Positions 42,882-54,755 are shown, numbered from the stretch's first letter. The stretch is 64,000 bases of DNA from Acinetobacter calcoaceticus (GCF_900520355.1 NZ_LS999521.1:2604001-2668000), one strand, 5' to 3'. The notes: generated by a model from the letters alone, not told the origin. Made by a program: numbers and translations.

Positions 42882-42992
42882 TATGCAACAATGAGTTAAT
42901 ACACAAAACTTACAAACTATTCTAATTTTATGATTTAAGTTGAATACATATTCTCCGTTAGGCTAACTCAAAATTTCCAAGGATTCCGCTGT

Positions 42993-44042
42993 ATGCAATT
43001 TAACCCCCTTAGTCGCACAGGCCTTAAGCTTCCAGAAATTTGTTTAGGCACCATGACATTTGGTGAGCAAAACTCCCAGCAAGAAGCATTTGAACAACTC
43101 AATTATGCTTTGGCACACGGTTTATATTTTTGGGATACGGCAGAGATGTATTCGGTTCCGCCAAAACCTGAAACTTATGGTGCAACAGAAACCATTATTG
43201 GCAATTGGTTTGCCCAAAATGGTCAACGTGATAAAGTCTTCCTCGCCTCTAAGATTGCCGGACCAGGCTTTGGAGGAACACACATCAGAGAAGGCCATAC
43301 GCGCTTCAACAGCGATCATATTGCTAAAGCCCTAGATAACTCACTAAAACGTCTCCAAACCGATTATATCGACCTTTATCAACTCCATTGGCCTGAACGT
43401 CACACCAACTTTTTTGGTACGCTAGCTTATGGCAACCAACAAGCTCAAAATGATTACGACACCACTCCTTTAGAAGAAACATTACTTGCTCTACAAGAAG
43501 AGATTAACCGCGGGCGCATTCGCTATATTGGTTTATCGAATGAAACGCCATGGGGCACTATGAAGTTTTTACATTTGGCTGAAAAATTAGGTGTAAGCAA
43601 GTTCGTAAGCGTTCAAAACCCATATAGTCTACTCAACCGTACTTATGAAATAGGTATGTCTGAAATTGCTAAATATGAAGATATTGGTTTACTCGCTTAC
43701 TCTCCTCTTGCTTTTGGCTATCTCTCTGGCAAGTTTAGAAATGGCGCTCGCCCCGCTAATGCTCGTGTCACATTATTTCCACGTTTTAGCCGCTACAGTA
43801 ACCCTCAAAGCGAATGGGCAACTGAGCAATATGCACAGCTAGCTGAGAAACATGGACTAAGCTTAACCCAAATGGCATTAGCCTTTATCAAACAACAATT
43901 CTTTGTGACCAGCACAATTATTGGTGCCACGAACCTAGACCAACTTAAAGAAAATATTCAGGCATTTGAAATTGAATTATCTGCTGAAGTTTTGCAAGGT
44001 ATTGAGGCCATTCACACTCAACAGCCCAACCCTGCACCCTAA
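42993..44042 (+). CDS. Tas-like NADP(H)-dependent aldo-keto reductase
   Basis: This 349-residue TIM-barrel aldo/keto reductase has the catalytic tetrad in FWDTAEMYSVP (Asp and Tyr) and QLHWPERHT (His), plus the cofactor-binding IIGATNLDQLKENI near the end. It closely resembles E. coli Tas. The physiological substrate is unknown. AAGGA precedes the ATG. Confidence 0.88.
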   Translation: MQFNPLSRTGLKLPEICLGTMTFGEQNSQQEAFEQLNYALAHGLYFWDTAEMYSVPPKPETYGATETIIGNWFAQNGQRDKVFLASKIAGPGFGGTHIREGHTRFNSDHIAKALDNSLKRLQTDYIDLYQLHWPERHTNFFGTLAYGNQQAQNDYDTTPLEETLLALQEEINRGRIRYIGLSNETPWGTMKFLHLAEKLGVSKFVSVQNPYSLLNRTYEIGMSEIAKYEDIGLLAYSPLAFGYLSGKFRNGARPANARVTLFPRFSRYSNPQSEWATEQYAQLAEKHGLSLTQMALAFIKQQFFVTSTIIGATNLDQLKENIQAFEIELSAEVLQGIEAIHTQQPNPAP

Positions 44043-44046
44043 ATAA

Positions 44047-44072
44047 AAAACGGATGCTTAAGCATCCGTTTT
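44047..44072. terminator. Bidirectional terminator (26-bp palindrome)
   Basis: AAAACGGATGCTT followed directly by its reverse complement, between the convergent aldo-keto reductase and M48 peptidase genes. Confidence 0.88.
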
Positions 44073-44096
44073 CTTTATCTATAAAAAATTTATATC

Positions 44097-44876
44097 TTAT
44101 TTACGGCTATTATAAACCGCCATTGCCGCAGGTAAGTTCTTACGCATTTCGCCAATACGCTGCGAATTAGATGGGTGAGTAGACAAGAAAGATGAACCAC
44201 CACCACCTTCAAGCTTGTTCATTTTTTCCCAAAGTGTAATCGCAGCATTTGGGTTATAACCTGCACGCGCCATTAGCATTAAACCACCTTGGTCAGCACG
44301 ACTTTCCAAGCTACGAGAATATGGTAAGCCTACACCCACTTGCGAACCCAACTGAGCAGCAGCAGTTCCAAGCTGGCCTACATTGTTACCGGCATAGCTT
44401 AAACCAATACCTAATGCCAAATCAGTCAAAGCCTGAGCGCCAATTTTACTTTTTGCGTGCTCTTCTAAAGCGTGAGTCATTTCATGCCCCATAACCGCTG
44501 CAATTTCCGCATCAGTGAGGTTCAATTTGTTGACAATACCTGTATAGAACACAACTTTACCACCTGGTGCTACATAGGCATTAATCGTATCAGACTTCAA
44601 CACTGCCAATTGCCAGCTAAATGGCTGACCCGTCTGGTTCATCTGGTTTGCATACGGTTTCAAACGGTTGAATACAGCATTAATGCGGTTATATGTACTA
44701 GAGCTAGCATCTAGCGCACCCTTACCACGTGCTTCCTGCACCATTTTATTAAAACCTTGAGCCGATTGAGCATTTAAGGTCGCTGTATCGGCACCTGCCA
44801 TATCAGCTACGGTTGCACAGCCAGAAATGGTCATCACACTTGCAGCACACAAGCTTAAAAAGAGTTTTTTATTCAT
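44097..44876 (-). CDS. M48-family metalloprotease lipoprotein (LoiP/YggG-like)
   Basis: This 259-residue outer-membrane-type lipoprotein has the signal peptide MNKKLFLSLCAASVMTISGC, lipidated at Cys20. The zinc motif is HEMTH (H131, H135) with the third ligand probably in ESRADQGG. It should degrade damaged envelope proteins in the periplasm. I chose the ATG at 44876 because AGGTGA lies 8 nt upstream; an in-frame ATG 12 bases earlier would give a poorer signal peptide. Confidence 0.9.
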   Translation of the reverse strand: MNKKLFLSLCAASVMTISGCATVADMAGADTATLNAQSAQGFNKMVQEARGKGALDASSSTYNRINAVFNRLKPYANQMNQTGQPFSWQLAVLKSDTINAYVAPGGKVVFYTGIVNKLNLTDAEIAAVMGHEMTHALEEHAKSKIGAQALTDLALGIGLSYAGNNVGQLGTAAAQLGSQVGVGLPYSRSLESRADQGGLMLMARAGYNPNAAITLWEKMNKLEGGGGSSFLSTHPSNSQRIGEMRKNLPAAMAVYNSRK

Positions 44877-44992
44877 AACACAGATCACCTAAATCGTTAA
44901 AAAAGCTGTTTATTCTTTTACACTTATTATAAGAAATACTGCCCACGCTTTGAATGTCTCATTTCTTCATGATCATAGTATTTATGTAACGA

Positions 44993-45310
44993 TCAAGCAG
45001 ATAAAGTCATCAAATAAATCCAGAAAATCAAACATATTATATTTAACCCAAGATAGACATGACTTAAGGTCTTAACTTTCTCTTCAAGATTAGGACTTTT
45101 CCTTTTCCAGAGTAAATAGCTATTTTGTATGAAAACAACAGGAATTAACACGCATGCAAACAATACTGACAAACTCATAAAAGCAGTCATAAAGAAATCT
45201 TCATGATATGTTTGTCCATAAATGACCAACATCGCTAAGGTTGGTGAACCACCTATAGCAAATAAAAAAGAATAAAAAATTGTTTTTGAAATAGTTGGTT
45301 GCAGCTTCAT
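44993..45310 (-). CDS. Small membrane protein, unknown function
   Basis: This 105-residue protein has three hydrophobic segments (about 10-31, 38-62 and 85-104) separated by a basic loop (LLWKRKSPNLEEKVK). I do not recognise a family. AGG lies just before the ATG. It stands alone between the M48 peptidase and purA genes, with purA's terminator just upstream. Confidence 0.55.
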   Translation of the reverse strand: MKLQPTISKTIFYSFLFAIGGSPTLAMLVIYGQTYHEDFFMTAFMSLSVLFACVLIPVVFIQNSYLLWKRKSPNLEEKVKTLSHVYLGLNIICLIFWIYLMTLSA

Positions 45311-45390
45311 CCTGAGCCCATCATTCCTTATCTATATATAACGTTTTAATCTGAATCGAATAAAACAAAAACTGCACTTTAGTCGCGTAT

Positions 45391-45420
45391 AAAAAAAGCC
45401 CCCCTTTCAGGAGGCTTTTT
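45391..45420 (-). terminator. Terminator of purA
   Basis: AAAAAGCC(C)CC and GG(A)GGCTTTTT form an A/T-flanked stem just past the purA stop. Confidence 0.85.
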
Positions 45421-45432
45421 AATCTTTGCTAA

Positions 45433-46767
<1,335 letters not shown>

Positions 46768-46814
46768 TCATGCTGTTAAAATTGAGAGCCGCCAGTAGAA
46801 CTTACTGGTGGCGA

Positions 46815-47981
46815 TTAAATCTTTTCAATATTCCATTGTCCATTTTGCGACACAAGTTGATGTGTAGCATAAGGAATAGAACTTAAATCATCATTACCGA
46901 GCAACTGAACCACACGTAAACCTTGAGCACGTGCATTAGAAATTGCTTTGAGTAAATCCTGTTCTGTACCTTTTGGAGCAACCACAGTTTCGATCTCTGC
47001 GAACTGATTTGCGCCTAAGGCATATAAATCACAACTAAAGCCAGTAGCAGGACGTGCGCGACCAAAATGCTCACCAATACCATCGTAACGGCCACCCTGC
47101 GCTAACGGCGCAGCACGGTTCGGCGCATAGACTGCATACATTAAACCAGTGTGGTAGTGATAACTACGTAGCTCTACAACATCGATACCGATATTGAGAT
47201 TTGGCCAACGGCCTTTAATTTGCTTAAGTGTCGTCTTAAGTGCATCTAATGCTGACTTAAATTCAGCATCTTGCAAAATATTGGCACTTAAGTTCGTCTG
47301 CAATGCTTCTAGATCACTAGAATAACGGCCAAGCGCATAGAAATCAGAACCCATATTTAGGCTTTGAGTAAATTCTGCTAACTCTGGTAACGCTTTTCTT
47401 TGATAAAGATCAGACAGCTCATGTTCTTCATTTTTTGGCAGTCCAGCATACTTGACTAGACTACGGAACAACCCTACATGGCCCAAATCTAAATGCGCGC
47501 CTTGCAAAGTATAGATGTTCTCAATCAACCCCAGCATAACACCGACCATTTCGACATCAGCTTCGATACTGTCGTGGCCATATAACTCTGCACCTAATTG
47601 TAAAGGTGCACGAGTAGCATTGAAATTTTGTGGTTTAGTATGTAATACAGTCCCTGAATAACAGTAACGTGCAACGCCTTCAACTGGTCTTACATGTGCA
47701 TCAATACGTGCAACTTGTGGTGTCATATCAGCACGAACACCGAGTAAACGGCCTGAGAGCTGATCAATAACCTTAAAAGTTACTAAATCTAAGTCTTGAT
47801 TTGATTCTGATAATGAAGACAACGATTCGATGTATTCGATAAATGGTGTATATACCAATTGATAACCTCGCACCGCGAGGAAATCTAAAGCTTCACGGCG
47901 AAGTTTTTCAATGACTTGTGCCTGTTCCGGCAATACATCTGCTACCCCGTCAGGCAGCAACCATGTCTCTGAAATGGTCAT
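46815..47981 (-). CDS. hisZ: HisZ, ATP phosphoribosyltransferase regulatory subunit
   Basis: This 388-residue class II aminoacyl-tRNA-synthetase-like protein (histidyl-tRNA synthetase paralogue) is required with short HisG for the first step of histidine synthesis. It starts WLLPDGVADVLPEQ and has GRLLGVRADMTPQVARID (motif 2) and LAQGGRYDGIGEHFGRARPATGFS (motif 3 region, residues about 297-320). It lacks the anticodon-binding domain of true HisRS. hisG is not in this window. TAGG precedes the ATG. Confidence 0.93.
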   Translation of the reverse strand: MTISETWLLPDGVADVLPEQAQVIEKLRREALDFLAVRGYQLVYTPFIEYIESLSSLSESNQDLDLVTFKVIDQLSGRLLGVRADMTPQVARIDAHVRPVEGVARYCYSGTVLHTKPQNFNATRAPLQLGAELYGHDSIEADVEMVGVMLGLIENIYTLQGAHLDLGHVGLFRSLVKYAGLPKNEEHELSDLYQRKALPELAEFTQSLNMGSDFYALGRYSSDLEALQTNLSANILQDAEFKSALDALKTTLKQIKGRWPNLNIGIDVVELRSYHYHTGLMYAVYAPNRAAPLAQGGRYDGIGEHFGRARPATGFSCDLYALGANQFAEIETVVAPKGTEQDLLKAISNARAQGLRVVQLLGNDDLSSIPYATHQLVSQNGQWNIEKI

Positions 47982-48297
47982 ATTTCAAGCCTAAAATCTG
48001 ATCAACGTGGAACGACCCCACATAAAAAAATCGGGAACACACCCGATTTCTCTTAGTGTAGCATGATACTTTGTGCCATGCACCTGACAATTTGCATAAA
48101 TCTTTCCTAATAAACTCTAAAGTCAAAAAGAAGTTTTTATGAATTAGTAAATGGATTCAATATCTTACTATCACTCACTTAAATTATAATCAAAAGTTCT
48201 TCGACCAAAGAAAGGGCCAATAACTGAACTATCGCCTTGTTTCCAATTCACCAGATTTAATCTTTGAATAGCTTTCTTAAATTATTTAAATTCACTT
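47982..48297. other. Intergenic region hisZ-epd
   Basis: 316 bp with a minus-strand terminator at 48024-48049 and otherwise no gene. The 240 bp between that terminator and the epd stop are AT-rich and carry no recognisable open frame or RNA. Confidence 0.5.
48024..48049 (-). terminator. Terminator upstream of hisZ (ends epd-side transcription)
   Basis: AAATCGGG at 48028-48035 pairs with CCCGATTT at 48042-48049; on the minus strand a run of T's (48030-48024) follows. Confidence 0.8.
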
Positions 48298-49317
48298 TTA
48301 GAAAGAATCACACAAATCCAATAATCGATTTGCATAGCCCCATTCATTATCGTACCAAGCAAATACTTTAGCCTGATGCCCCACCACCATTGTCTGGGTT
48401 AAATCAACAATAAGAGAATAAGGAGAATGGTTGAAATCACTTGAAACTAATGGTTCATCAGTAACAGCCATAATTTCCGCATAATCTGTTTGAGAAGCTT
48501 TAATCAATACTTCATTAATATGATGAATAGTAATTGGCGATTGAGCGATAAAAGTTAAGTCAATTGCCGCCACATTAATGGTAGGTACTCGAATTGAATA
48601 ACCATCGATACGGTCTTCCATTTTAGGCATAACACGCTTTAATGCACCGAGTGCGCTAGAAGTGGTCGGTATAATATTTTGCCCAGAAGCTCTAGCACGA
48701 CGTAAATCACGATGCGCGTGATCAAGTACAGACTGGTCTGCTGTCACCGCATGGATTTCTGTCATAAGCGCAGTTTCAATACCAAAAGCATCATCAATGA
48801 TTTTTACCAATGGGACCAAAGCCTGCGTAGTACATGAAACACTCGATATGATCTGATCTGTTACTTTAACTTCATTATGGTTCACACCATAAACAATTGC
48901 TGCGTCGACATGATCAAAAGGTGCTGCACCAATAATTACCCGTTTTGCTCCAGCTTGTAGATGGCGAGTTGCATCGGCATGGGAACGGAACAGTCCAGTA
49001 CACTCAAGTACGACATCAATATCTAAACTAGACCACGGCAAAAGCTCAGGTTTTTCCTGTTTCAAAACTTCAACTTTTAGCATTCTTTGATTTGATTGAA
49101 TGTTCAAAAAAACTTTTTCATTTTCAATAAAGATTTCCACATTTCCATTAAAACGGCCATGTGTTGAGTCATATTTAAATAAATGTACGAGTGTTTGTAC
49201 ATCTGCTATGTCGTTAATCGCCACGATTTCAAAATGAAATTGTTTTGGACTCTCAAACCAGGCACGTAAAACATTACGTCCAATTCGACCAAACCCATTA
49301 ATGGCGATACGTTGCAT
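48298..49317 (-). CDS. epd: Epd-like erythrose-4-phosphate / glyceraldehyde-3-phosphate dehydrogenase
   Basis: This 339-residue GAPDH-fold protein has the NAD motif INGFGRIGRNVLRAW, the catalytic C162 in SVSCTTQ and H189. RVPTINVAAIDLTF, SSDFNHSPYSLIVDLTQT and WYDNEWGYANRLLD are closer to E. coli Epd (erythrose-4-phosphate dehydrogenase of vitamin B6 synthesis) than to GapA. The usual SCTTN is SCTTQ here. Whether it works in glycolysis, gluconeogenesis or pyridoxal phosphate synthesis cannot be settled from sequence. AAGGATAGG precedes the ATG. Confidence 0.78.
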   Translation of the reverse strand: MQRIAINGFGRIGRNVLRAWFESPKQFHFEIVAINDIADVQTLVHLFKYDSTHGRFNGNVEIFIENEKVFLNIQSNQRMLKVEVLKQEKPELLPWSSLDIDVVLECTGLFRSHADATRHLQAGAKRVIIGAAPFDHVDAAIVYGVNHNEVKVTDQIISSVSCTTQALVPLVKIIDDAFGIETALMTEIHAVTADQSVLDHAHRDLRRARASGQNIIPTTSSALGALKRVMPKMEDRIDGYSIRVPTINVAAIDLTFIAQSPITIHHINEVLIKASQTDYAEIMAVTDEPLVSSDFNHSPYSLIVDLTQTMVVGHQAKVFAWYDNEWGYANRLLDLCDSF

Positions 49318-49586
49318 GACCTATCCTTATCTACAAAACTACAAGCTAAAGAAGGCATATAGTAAAGCACGTCACGGCTAATTGAATATAGATTTTTAGC
49401 CAAATCACAGTTTTGTAAGATATTCCTTTTAAAATCGTTGGTTCGGTGGGGTTTTTCCGCTACAATTTAGCGTTTTTAAAAAATAAGCCCCGTATCAAAT
49501 GCTCAGGTTTGGCATAAACAAACAGGCATTGATACATTTAGCCAAATTCGAAAATATGGAGTGACTTGGTTGTGAGTACTCGTTTA

Positions 49587-52223
49587 ATGACATCTGCTGA
49601 AATTCGTGAAGCATTTTTGCGCTACTTTGAGACGCAAGGGCATACACGTGTCGCGTCGAGTTCTCTTGTTCCTGCCAACGACCCAACTTTATTATTTACA
49701 AATGCTGGGATGAACCAGTTTAAAGACTGCTTCTTAGGTCTTGAAAAACGTGACTATGTACGTGCAACCACATCACAAAAATGTGTACGTGCTGGCGGCA
49801 AACATAATGATTTAGACAACGTTGGTTACACTGCTCGTCACCATACATTCTTTGAAATGTTAGGTAATTTCTCATTTGGTGATTATTTCAAGCGTGATGC
49901 ACTTAAATTTGCTTGGGAATTTTTAACTAGCGATGAATGGCTAGCTCTTCCTAAAGACCGTTTATATGCGACCGTTTATCACACCGATGATGAAGCCTAT
50001 GACATCTGGAATAAAGAAATTGGTTTAGCGCCTGAACGCATTATCCGTATTGGTGATAATAAAGGCGAAAAATACGCATCTGATAACTTCTGGGCAATGG
50101 GTGACACAGGTCCATGTGGTCCATGTTCTGAAATTTTCTTTGACCATGGCGATCACATTTGGGGTGGTTTACCAGGCTCTCCAGAAGAAGATGGCGACCG
50201 TTTCATTGAAATTTGGAATAACGTTTTCATGCAGTTTAACCGTACTGCTGATGGCGTACTTCACCCACTCCCTGCTCCATCTGTTGATACAGGTATGGGC
50301 TTGGAGCGTATCTCAGCTGTATTGCAACATGTTAATTCAAACTATGACATTGACTTGTTCCAGCACTTATTAAAAGCTGCTGCAAACATTATTGGTATTG
50401 AAGACGAAGGTCAGCCGTCTTTACGTGTAGTTGCAGATCATGCGCGTTCATGCTGTTTCTTAATTGCTGATGGTGTAAACCCAAGCAACGAAGGCCGCGG
50501 TTATGTATTACGTCGTATTATCCGTCGCGCTGTGCGTCACGGTAATAAACTTGGTGCAACAGGTACATTCTTCTACAAAATGTTGCAACCGTTAATCGAA
50601 GCTATGGGTGAGGCTTATCCAGAACTTGTAGCGCGCAAAGATGTAATCGAAGCAACTTTAATTCGTGAAGAAGAACAGTTTGCTAAAACACTTGAGCAAG
50701 GTTTAAAACTACTTGAAGGTGAACTTGCTCAATTAAAAGATAAGACCATTCCTGGTGCGACTGTATTTAAGCTTTACGACACTTATGGCTTCCCAACAGA
50801 CTTAACTGCTGATATTGCACGTGAACGTGACTTTATTATTGATGAAGCTGGTTTCGAAGTAGAAATGGCTGCACAACGTCAACGTGCACGTGATGCTGGT
50901 AAATTCGCAGTTGATTACAACAGCATTGTACAAGTTGAAGGCGAAACCCAATTTGACGGTTATATCAACACCACTGGTCAAGGCCAAATTGTAGCGATCT
51001 ACAAAGATGGCGTACAAGTTGATGAAGTTTCTGAAGGTGATGAAGCACTTATCGTTTTAAACCAGACTCCTTTCTATGCAGAAAGTGGTGGTCAGATTGG
51101 TGATACGGGTATCTTCAAAAATGAAACTGGTATTTTTGAAGTTCAAGATACGAAAAAGTCAGGCGGTGCCTTTGTTCATCAAGGTATTGTGACCGTTGGT
51201 AATCTTAAAGCCGATCAAAACGTTGAAACGATTGTTAAAGCAGACATTCGTGATGCAACAGCTCGTAACCACTCGGCAACTCACCTATTACATGCTGCCC
51301 TACGTCAAATTTTAGGATCACACGTACAACAAAAAGGTTCTTTAGTTGCAAGTGATATCTTACGTTTTGACTTTGCTAATGACCAACCAGTAACTTTTGA
51401 ACAGTTGCAACAGGTTGAGCGTTTGGTCAATGCAGAAATTATTGCAAATACCGCAGTAACCACTGAACTACTTGACATCGAAGCGGCAAAAGCCAAAGGT
51501 GCCATGATGTTGTTCGGTGAAAAATATGGTAGCGAAGTTCGTGTTCTCGCTATGGGTTCAGTAATTGATGAGAAAAACTTCTCGATTGAACTTTGTGGCG
51601 GTATTCACGTTAAGCGTACAGGTGATATTGGTTTATTTAAAATCACTTCTGAAGGTGGTGTGGCTGCTGGTGTGCGCCGTATTGAAGCAGTTACAGGCAC
51701 TAAAGCTTTAGATGTAGTACAAAAAACTGATTCAGATATCCAGCACATTAATGGCTTATTAAAAGCACAGAAAGACCAAACTGTTGAGCGTGTACAAGCC
51801 AATGTAGAGCTTGTTTCTACATTACAAAAGCAGATTGAACAACTCAATCAGAAATTGGCAAACTTCCAAGCGTCAGAATTGATTGATCAGGTACAAACGA
51901 TTTCTGGTCGTCAAACGCTTATTACCACTGTTCAAGGTGTAGATGCGAAATCACTTCGCAACTTGCACGACAGTGTTAAATCAAAATTAGAGAACGCAGT
52001 CATTGTGTTAGCTGGCGTAGAGGGTGACAAAGTTAGCCTGCTTGCTTCAGTTGCATCACAATACACTGCAAATCTAAAAGCAGGTGACATCATCAAGCAT
52101 CTAGCAACCGAGTTAGGTGGTAAAGGTGGTGGTAAACCTGACTTAGCACAAGGTGGCGCGCCACTTAACGAGAAGTTTGGACAAGTTATTGCTGCATTAC
52201 CTGCATGGCTTGAACAAAAATAA
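49587..52223 (+). CDS. alaS: AlaS, alanyl-tRNA synthetase
   Basis: This 878-residue class II synthetase has an N-terminal catalytic core ([13 protein letters not shown], then [15 protein letters not shown]), a tRNA-recognition region, the editing domain with [11 protein letters not shown] (near 560) and CGGIHV, and the C-terminal DHHA1-type glycine-rich end ([14 protein letters not shown]). I report the ATG start because [10 protein letters not shown] is the usual N-terminus; a GTG at 49572 has a much better ribosome binding site (GGAGTG at 49558-49563, 8 nt away) and would add five residues, so the true start may be there. Confidence 0.96.
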   Translation: MTSAEIREAFLRYFETQGHTRVASSSLVPANDPTLLFTNAGMNQFKDCFLGLEKRDYVRATTSQKCVRAGGKHNDLDNVGYTARHHTFFEMLGNFSFGDYFKRDALKFAWEFLTSDEWLALPKDRLYATVYHTDDEAYDIWNKEIGLAPERIIRIGDNKGEKYASDNFWAMGDTGPCGPCSEIFFDHGDHIWGGLPGSPEEDGDRFIEIWNNVFMQFNRTADGVLHPLPAPSVDTGMGLERISAVLQHVNSNYDIDLFQHLLKAAANIIGIEDEGQPSLRVVADHARSCCFLIADGVNPSNEGRGYVLRRIIRRAVRHGNKLGATGTFFYKMLQPLIEAMGEAYPELVARKDVIEATLIREEEQFAKTLEQGLKLLEGELAQLKDKTIPGATVFKLYDTYGFPTDLTADIARERDFIIDEAGFEVEMAAQRQRARDAGKFAVDYNSIVQVEGETQFDGYINTTGQGQIVAIYKDGVQVDEVSEGDEALIVLNQTPFYAESGGQIGDTGIFKNETGIFEVQDTKKSGGAFVHQGIVTVGNLKADQNVETIVKADIRDATARNHSATHLLHAALRQILGSHVQQKGSLVASDILRFDFANDQPVTFEQLQQVERLVNAEIIANTAVTTELLDIEAAKAKGAMMLFGEKYGSEVRVLAMGSVIDEKNFSIELCGGIHVKRTGDIGLFKITSEGGVAAGVRRIEAVTGTKALDVVQKTDSDIQHINGLLKAQKDQTVERVQANVELVSTLQKQIEQLNQKLANFQASELIDQVQTISGRQTLITTVQGVDAKSLRNLHDSVKSKLENAVIVLAGVEGDKVSLLASVASQYTANLKAGDIIKHLATELGGKGGGKPDLAQGGAPLNEKFGQVIAALPAWLEQK

Positions 52224-52243
52224 GACTTCACTTTTTGTGTAAC

Positions 52244-52269
52244 TGACCCTGAAAAGCCTCTCAGGGTCA
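52244..52269 (+). other. Hairpin between alaS and lysC
   Basis: TGACCCTGA pairs with TCAGGGTCA (9 bp, 8-nt loop), without a T-run, 20 bp before lysC. It may be a leaky terminator or an mRNA stabiliser, and could let lysC be partly read from alaS. Confidence 0.5.
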
Positions 52270-52288
52270 TGGCTTATATGGAAAAACT

Positions 52289-53569
52289 ATGGCATTAATC
52301 GTTCAAAAATATGGCGGTACTTCTATGGGTACCCCCGAGCGCATTTTAAATGTTGCTCGTCGTGTTAAGCGTTGGCATGATCACGGTCACAAAGTTGTTG
52401 TGGTCGTATCTGCAATGAGTGGTGAAACAAACCGCTTACTAGCTCTCGCTAAAGCCATTACCGAAACACCTGACCCACGCGAGTTAGACCAAATGGTTTC
52501 AACTGGTGAACAGGTGACGATTTCCATGTTAGCTATGGCACTTAACTCGATTGGTGTGGAAGCTAAATCCTATACCGGACGTCAAGTCGGTATTAAAACT
52601 GACAGTGCATTTACCAAGGCGCGTATTGAGTCTATTGATACAGATGTCATGACCAATGACCTAGATGCAGGCCGTGTTATTGTCGTTGCAGGTTTCCAAG
52701 GCTTTGATGCTAATGGAAATATCACAACGTTAGGCCGTGGCGGTTCAGATACTTCTGGTGTTGCTCTTGCTGCTGCTCTAAAAGCAGATGAATGCCAAAT
52801 TTACACTGATGTAGATGGCGTTTACACCACTGACCCTCGTGTTGCTCCTAAAGCCAAAAAAATCGACCGTATTTCTTTTGAAGAAATGCTTGAAATGGCT
52901 TCATTAGGTTCAAAAGTTTTACAAATTCGCTCAGTAGAATTTGCCGGAAAATATCAAGTTCCTTTGCGTGTATTATCAAGTTTTGATAATGATAACGACG
53001 GCGTGTTTGACGACGAATTTAAAGAAAATGTAGGTACACTCATTACTACTGAGGCGGAAGATACTATGGAACAGCCAATTATTGCAGGTATTGCTTTTAA
53101 CCGTGACGAAGCAAAATTAACGATTTTAGGTGTACCTGATGAACCAGGTATTGCTTCTAAAATTTTATCACCAGTAAGTGATGCCAATATCGAAGTCGAT
53201 ATGATAGTGCAAAATGTTGAAGAAGATGGCACAACAGATTTCACCTTCACTGTAAACCGTGTTGATTTAGCTAAAGCTGAAAAAATCTTAAACGAAACTG
53301 CCAAAAATATTGGTGCACGTGAAGTTTCAACACGTGATGATATCGTTAAAGTGTCTATCGTGGGTGTAGGTATGCGTTCACATGCAGGCGTAGCGAGCAA
53401 GATGTTCACTGCCCTTGCTGACGAAGGTATCAATATCCTCATGATTTCAACATCTGAAATTAAAGTTTCTGTCATTATTGACGAGAAATATCTTGAACTT
53501 GCTGTTCGTTGTCTACACACCGCTTTTGGTTTAGATCGTGAACATGGTGAAAGCAGCGCGCGCGCTTAA
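52289..53569 (+). CDS. lysC: LysC, aspartate kinase
   Basis: LysC phosphorylates aspartate in the first step to lysine, threonine and methionine. It has 426 residues. The N-terminal kinase domain has KYGGTSMG and TLGRGGSDTSGVALA; two C-terminal ACT domains (about 265-420; SILGVPDEPGIASKIL-like and SIVGVGMRSHAGVASKMF) give feedback control by amino acids. Length fits the monofunctional class. It lies 65 bp after alaS, and alaS-lysC-csrA is a conserved gene order in pseudomonads as well. Confidence 0.96.
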   Translation: MALIVQKYGGTSMGTPERILNVARRVKRWHDHGHKVVVVVSAMSGETNRLLALAKAITETPDPRELDQMVSTGEQVTISMLAMALNSIGVEAKSYTGRQVGIKTDSAFTKARIESIDTDVMTNDLDAGRVIVVAGFQGFDANGNITTLGRGGSDTSGVALAAALKADECQIYTDVDGVYTTDPRVAPKAKKIDRISFEEMLEMASLGSKVLQIRSVEFAGKYQVPLRVLSSFDNDNDGVFDDEFKENVGTLITTEAEDTMEQPIIAGIAFNRDEAKLTILGVPDEPGIASKILSPVSDANIEVDMIVQNVEEDGTTDFTFTVNRVDLAKAEKILNETAKNIGAREVSTRDDIVKVSIVGVGMRSHAGVASKMFTALADEGINILMISTSEIKVSVIIDEKYLELAVRCLHTAFGLDREHGESSARA

Positions 53570-53633
53570 TTTTACCAATCGGTCAATAATTCATTAAAAA
53601 ATGTATACTTGTCCGACAATAATCAAATAAAAC

Positions 53634-53669
53634 ACAGAGCCGCTATAGTTTTTTTTATAGCGGCTCTGT
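53634..53669 (+). terminator. Strong 14-bp hairpin after lysC
   Basis: ACAGAGCCGCTATA pairs with TATAGCGGCTCTGT, with a T-rich 8-nt loop. Only a weak T-run follows. It probably ends lysC transcription. Confidence 0.7.
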
Positions 53670-53814
53670 TATATTAAAGGGAAAGTTTTTTAGCAGAGAT
53701 TATCAAAATATGACTTTGTTCTCATATTTCTGTTAGAATCTGACTGAAAACTGAGGTTGAGCTTTTATTTGGGTATTACTATTGCAGTTTTAAGCGTTTA
53801 GCAAGGAGATAAAC

Positions 53815-54069
53815 ATGCTGATTCTGACCCGCCGTGTCGGGGAAACGTTAATGATTGGGGATCAAGTCAGTGTTACTGTGCTTGGCGTCAAAGGAAACCA
53901 AGTTCGTATTGGTGTAAATGCACCAAAAGAGGTTTCTGTTCATCGTGAAGAAATTTACCAACGTATTCAACACGAACGTGCAATGCATGAACACCTTCAA
54001 CACCTTGATCAAGATTATCAAGTTACATTTGAAGATGAAAATTATGCACAGAAAAACTTCAATCGTTAG
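53815..54069 (+). CDS. csrA: CsrA, carbon storage / translational regulator
   Basis: This RNA-binding regulator recognises GGA motifs in mRNA leaders. It has 84 residues. The canonical core [39 protein letters not shown] is complete, including the R44-equivalent RNA-contacting Arg. E. coli CsrA has 61 residues; here a C-terminal extension of about 25 residues ([20 protein letters not shown], then AQKNFNR) follows. AAGGAGAT precedes the ATG. It has its own promoter region and terminator. Confidence 0.97.
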   Translation: MLILTRRVGETLMIGDQVSVTVLGVKGNQVRIGVNAPKEVSVHREEIYQRIQHERAMHEHLQHLDQDYQVTFEDENYAQKNFNR

Positions 54070-54091
54070 TATGAAGTTGTTCTCTCCCTAA

Positions 54092-54124
54092 TTAAAGCGA
54101 CTTTCTAGTCGCTTTAAATTTTTT
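54092..54124 (+). terminator. Terminator of csrA
   Basis: TTAAAGCGACT pairs with AGTCGCTTTAA (11 bp, 4-nt loop), followed by a T-run. Confidence 0.92.
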
Positions 54125-54136
54125 AGGACAATGTAT

Positions 54137-54703
54137 TTATAAGCCTAAAGCACGTTTAACAGGCGCATAACTACGGCGATGTTGATCAATCACTCCATGT
54201 GCAGCAATAGCTTCAAAGTGCGCTTTAGTTGGATATCCTTTATGCTTAGCAAAACCAAATAGTGGATATTGCTGATCTAATTCTACCATTTGTCGGTCCC
54301 GCGTAACCTTTGCTAAAATACTAGCAGCACTAATTTCAGCATGACTTGCATCTCCCCCAATAATCGCTTCACAAGGAATAATGATTCCTTTTGGAATTTG
54401 ATTACCATCTACAATTACTTTTTGCGGCTGAGTTTTTAAGCCTTCAACTGCACGCTGCATTGCTAAAAAAGTCGCTTGTAAAATATTTAATTGATCAATT
54501 TCGCCATGTGTTGCTTCAGCAATAGACCAAGCTAAGGCTTTTTCTTGTATTTCAATAAACAACTTTTCACGTTTCTTTTCAGTTAATTTTTTAGAATCAT
54601 TCAACCCTAAAATTGGGTTATTGGGATCTAAAATAACAGCCGCTGCAACAACAGAACCTACTAAAGGACCTCGCCCGGCCTCATCTACGCCAGCAATAAA
54701 CAT
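54137..54703 (-). CDS. rnhB: RnhB, ribonuclease HII
   Basis: RnhB removes ribonucleotides embedded in DNA. It has 188 residues. [10 protein letters not shown] (D7, E8) and the conserved [19 protein letters not shown] and [14 protein letters not shown] regions carry the acidic metal site. AAGGTGGAG precedes the ATG. It is convergent with csrA. Confidence 0.95.
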   Translation of the reverse strand: MFIAGVDEAGRGPLVGSVVAAAVILDPNNPILGLNDSKKLTEKKREKLFIEIQEKALAWSIAEATHGEIDQLNILQATFLAMQRAVEGLKTQPQKVIVDGNQIPKGIIIPCEAIIGGDASHAEISAASILAKVTRDRQMVELDQQYPLFGFAKHKGYPTKAHFEAIAAHGVIDQHRRSYAPVKRALGL

Positions 54704-54718
54704 GAATTCTCCACCTTT

Positions 54719-54755
54719 AAAAAAAGAGGCTGATCAATAGTAATCAGCCTTCTTT
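54719..54755 (-). terminator. Terminator of the Cys-containing lipoprotein gene
   Basis: AGGCTGAT at 54727-54734 pairs with ATCAGCCT at 54743-54750; on the minus strand T7 follows. It separates the lipoprotein gene from rnhB. Confidence 0.85.

Noticed and set aside
52244..52269. alaS-lysC hairpin as a true terminator
   Set aside because: It lacks a T-run on either strand; recorded as a hairpin only.
52954..53520. 188-codon open frame antisense to lysC
   Set aside because: Shadow of the conserved ACT-domain coding region; low-complexity Ser/Ile product.
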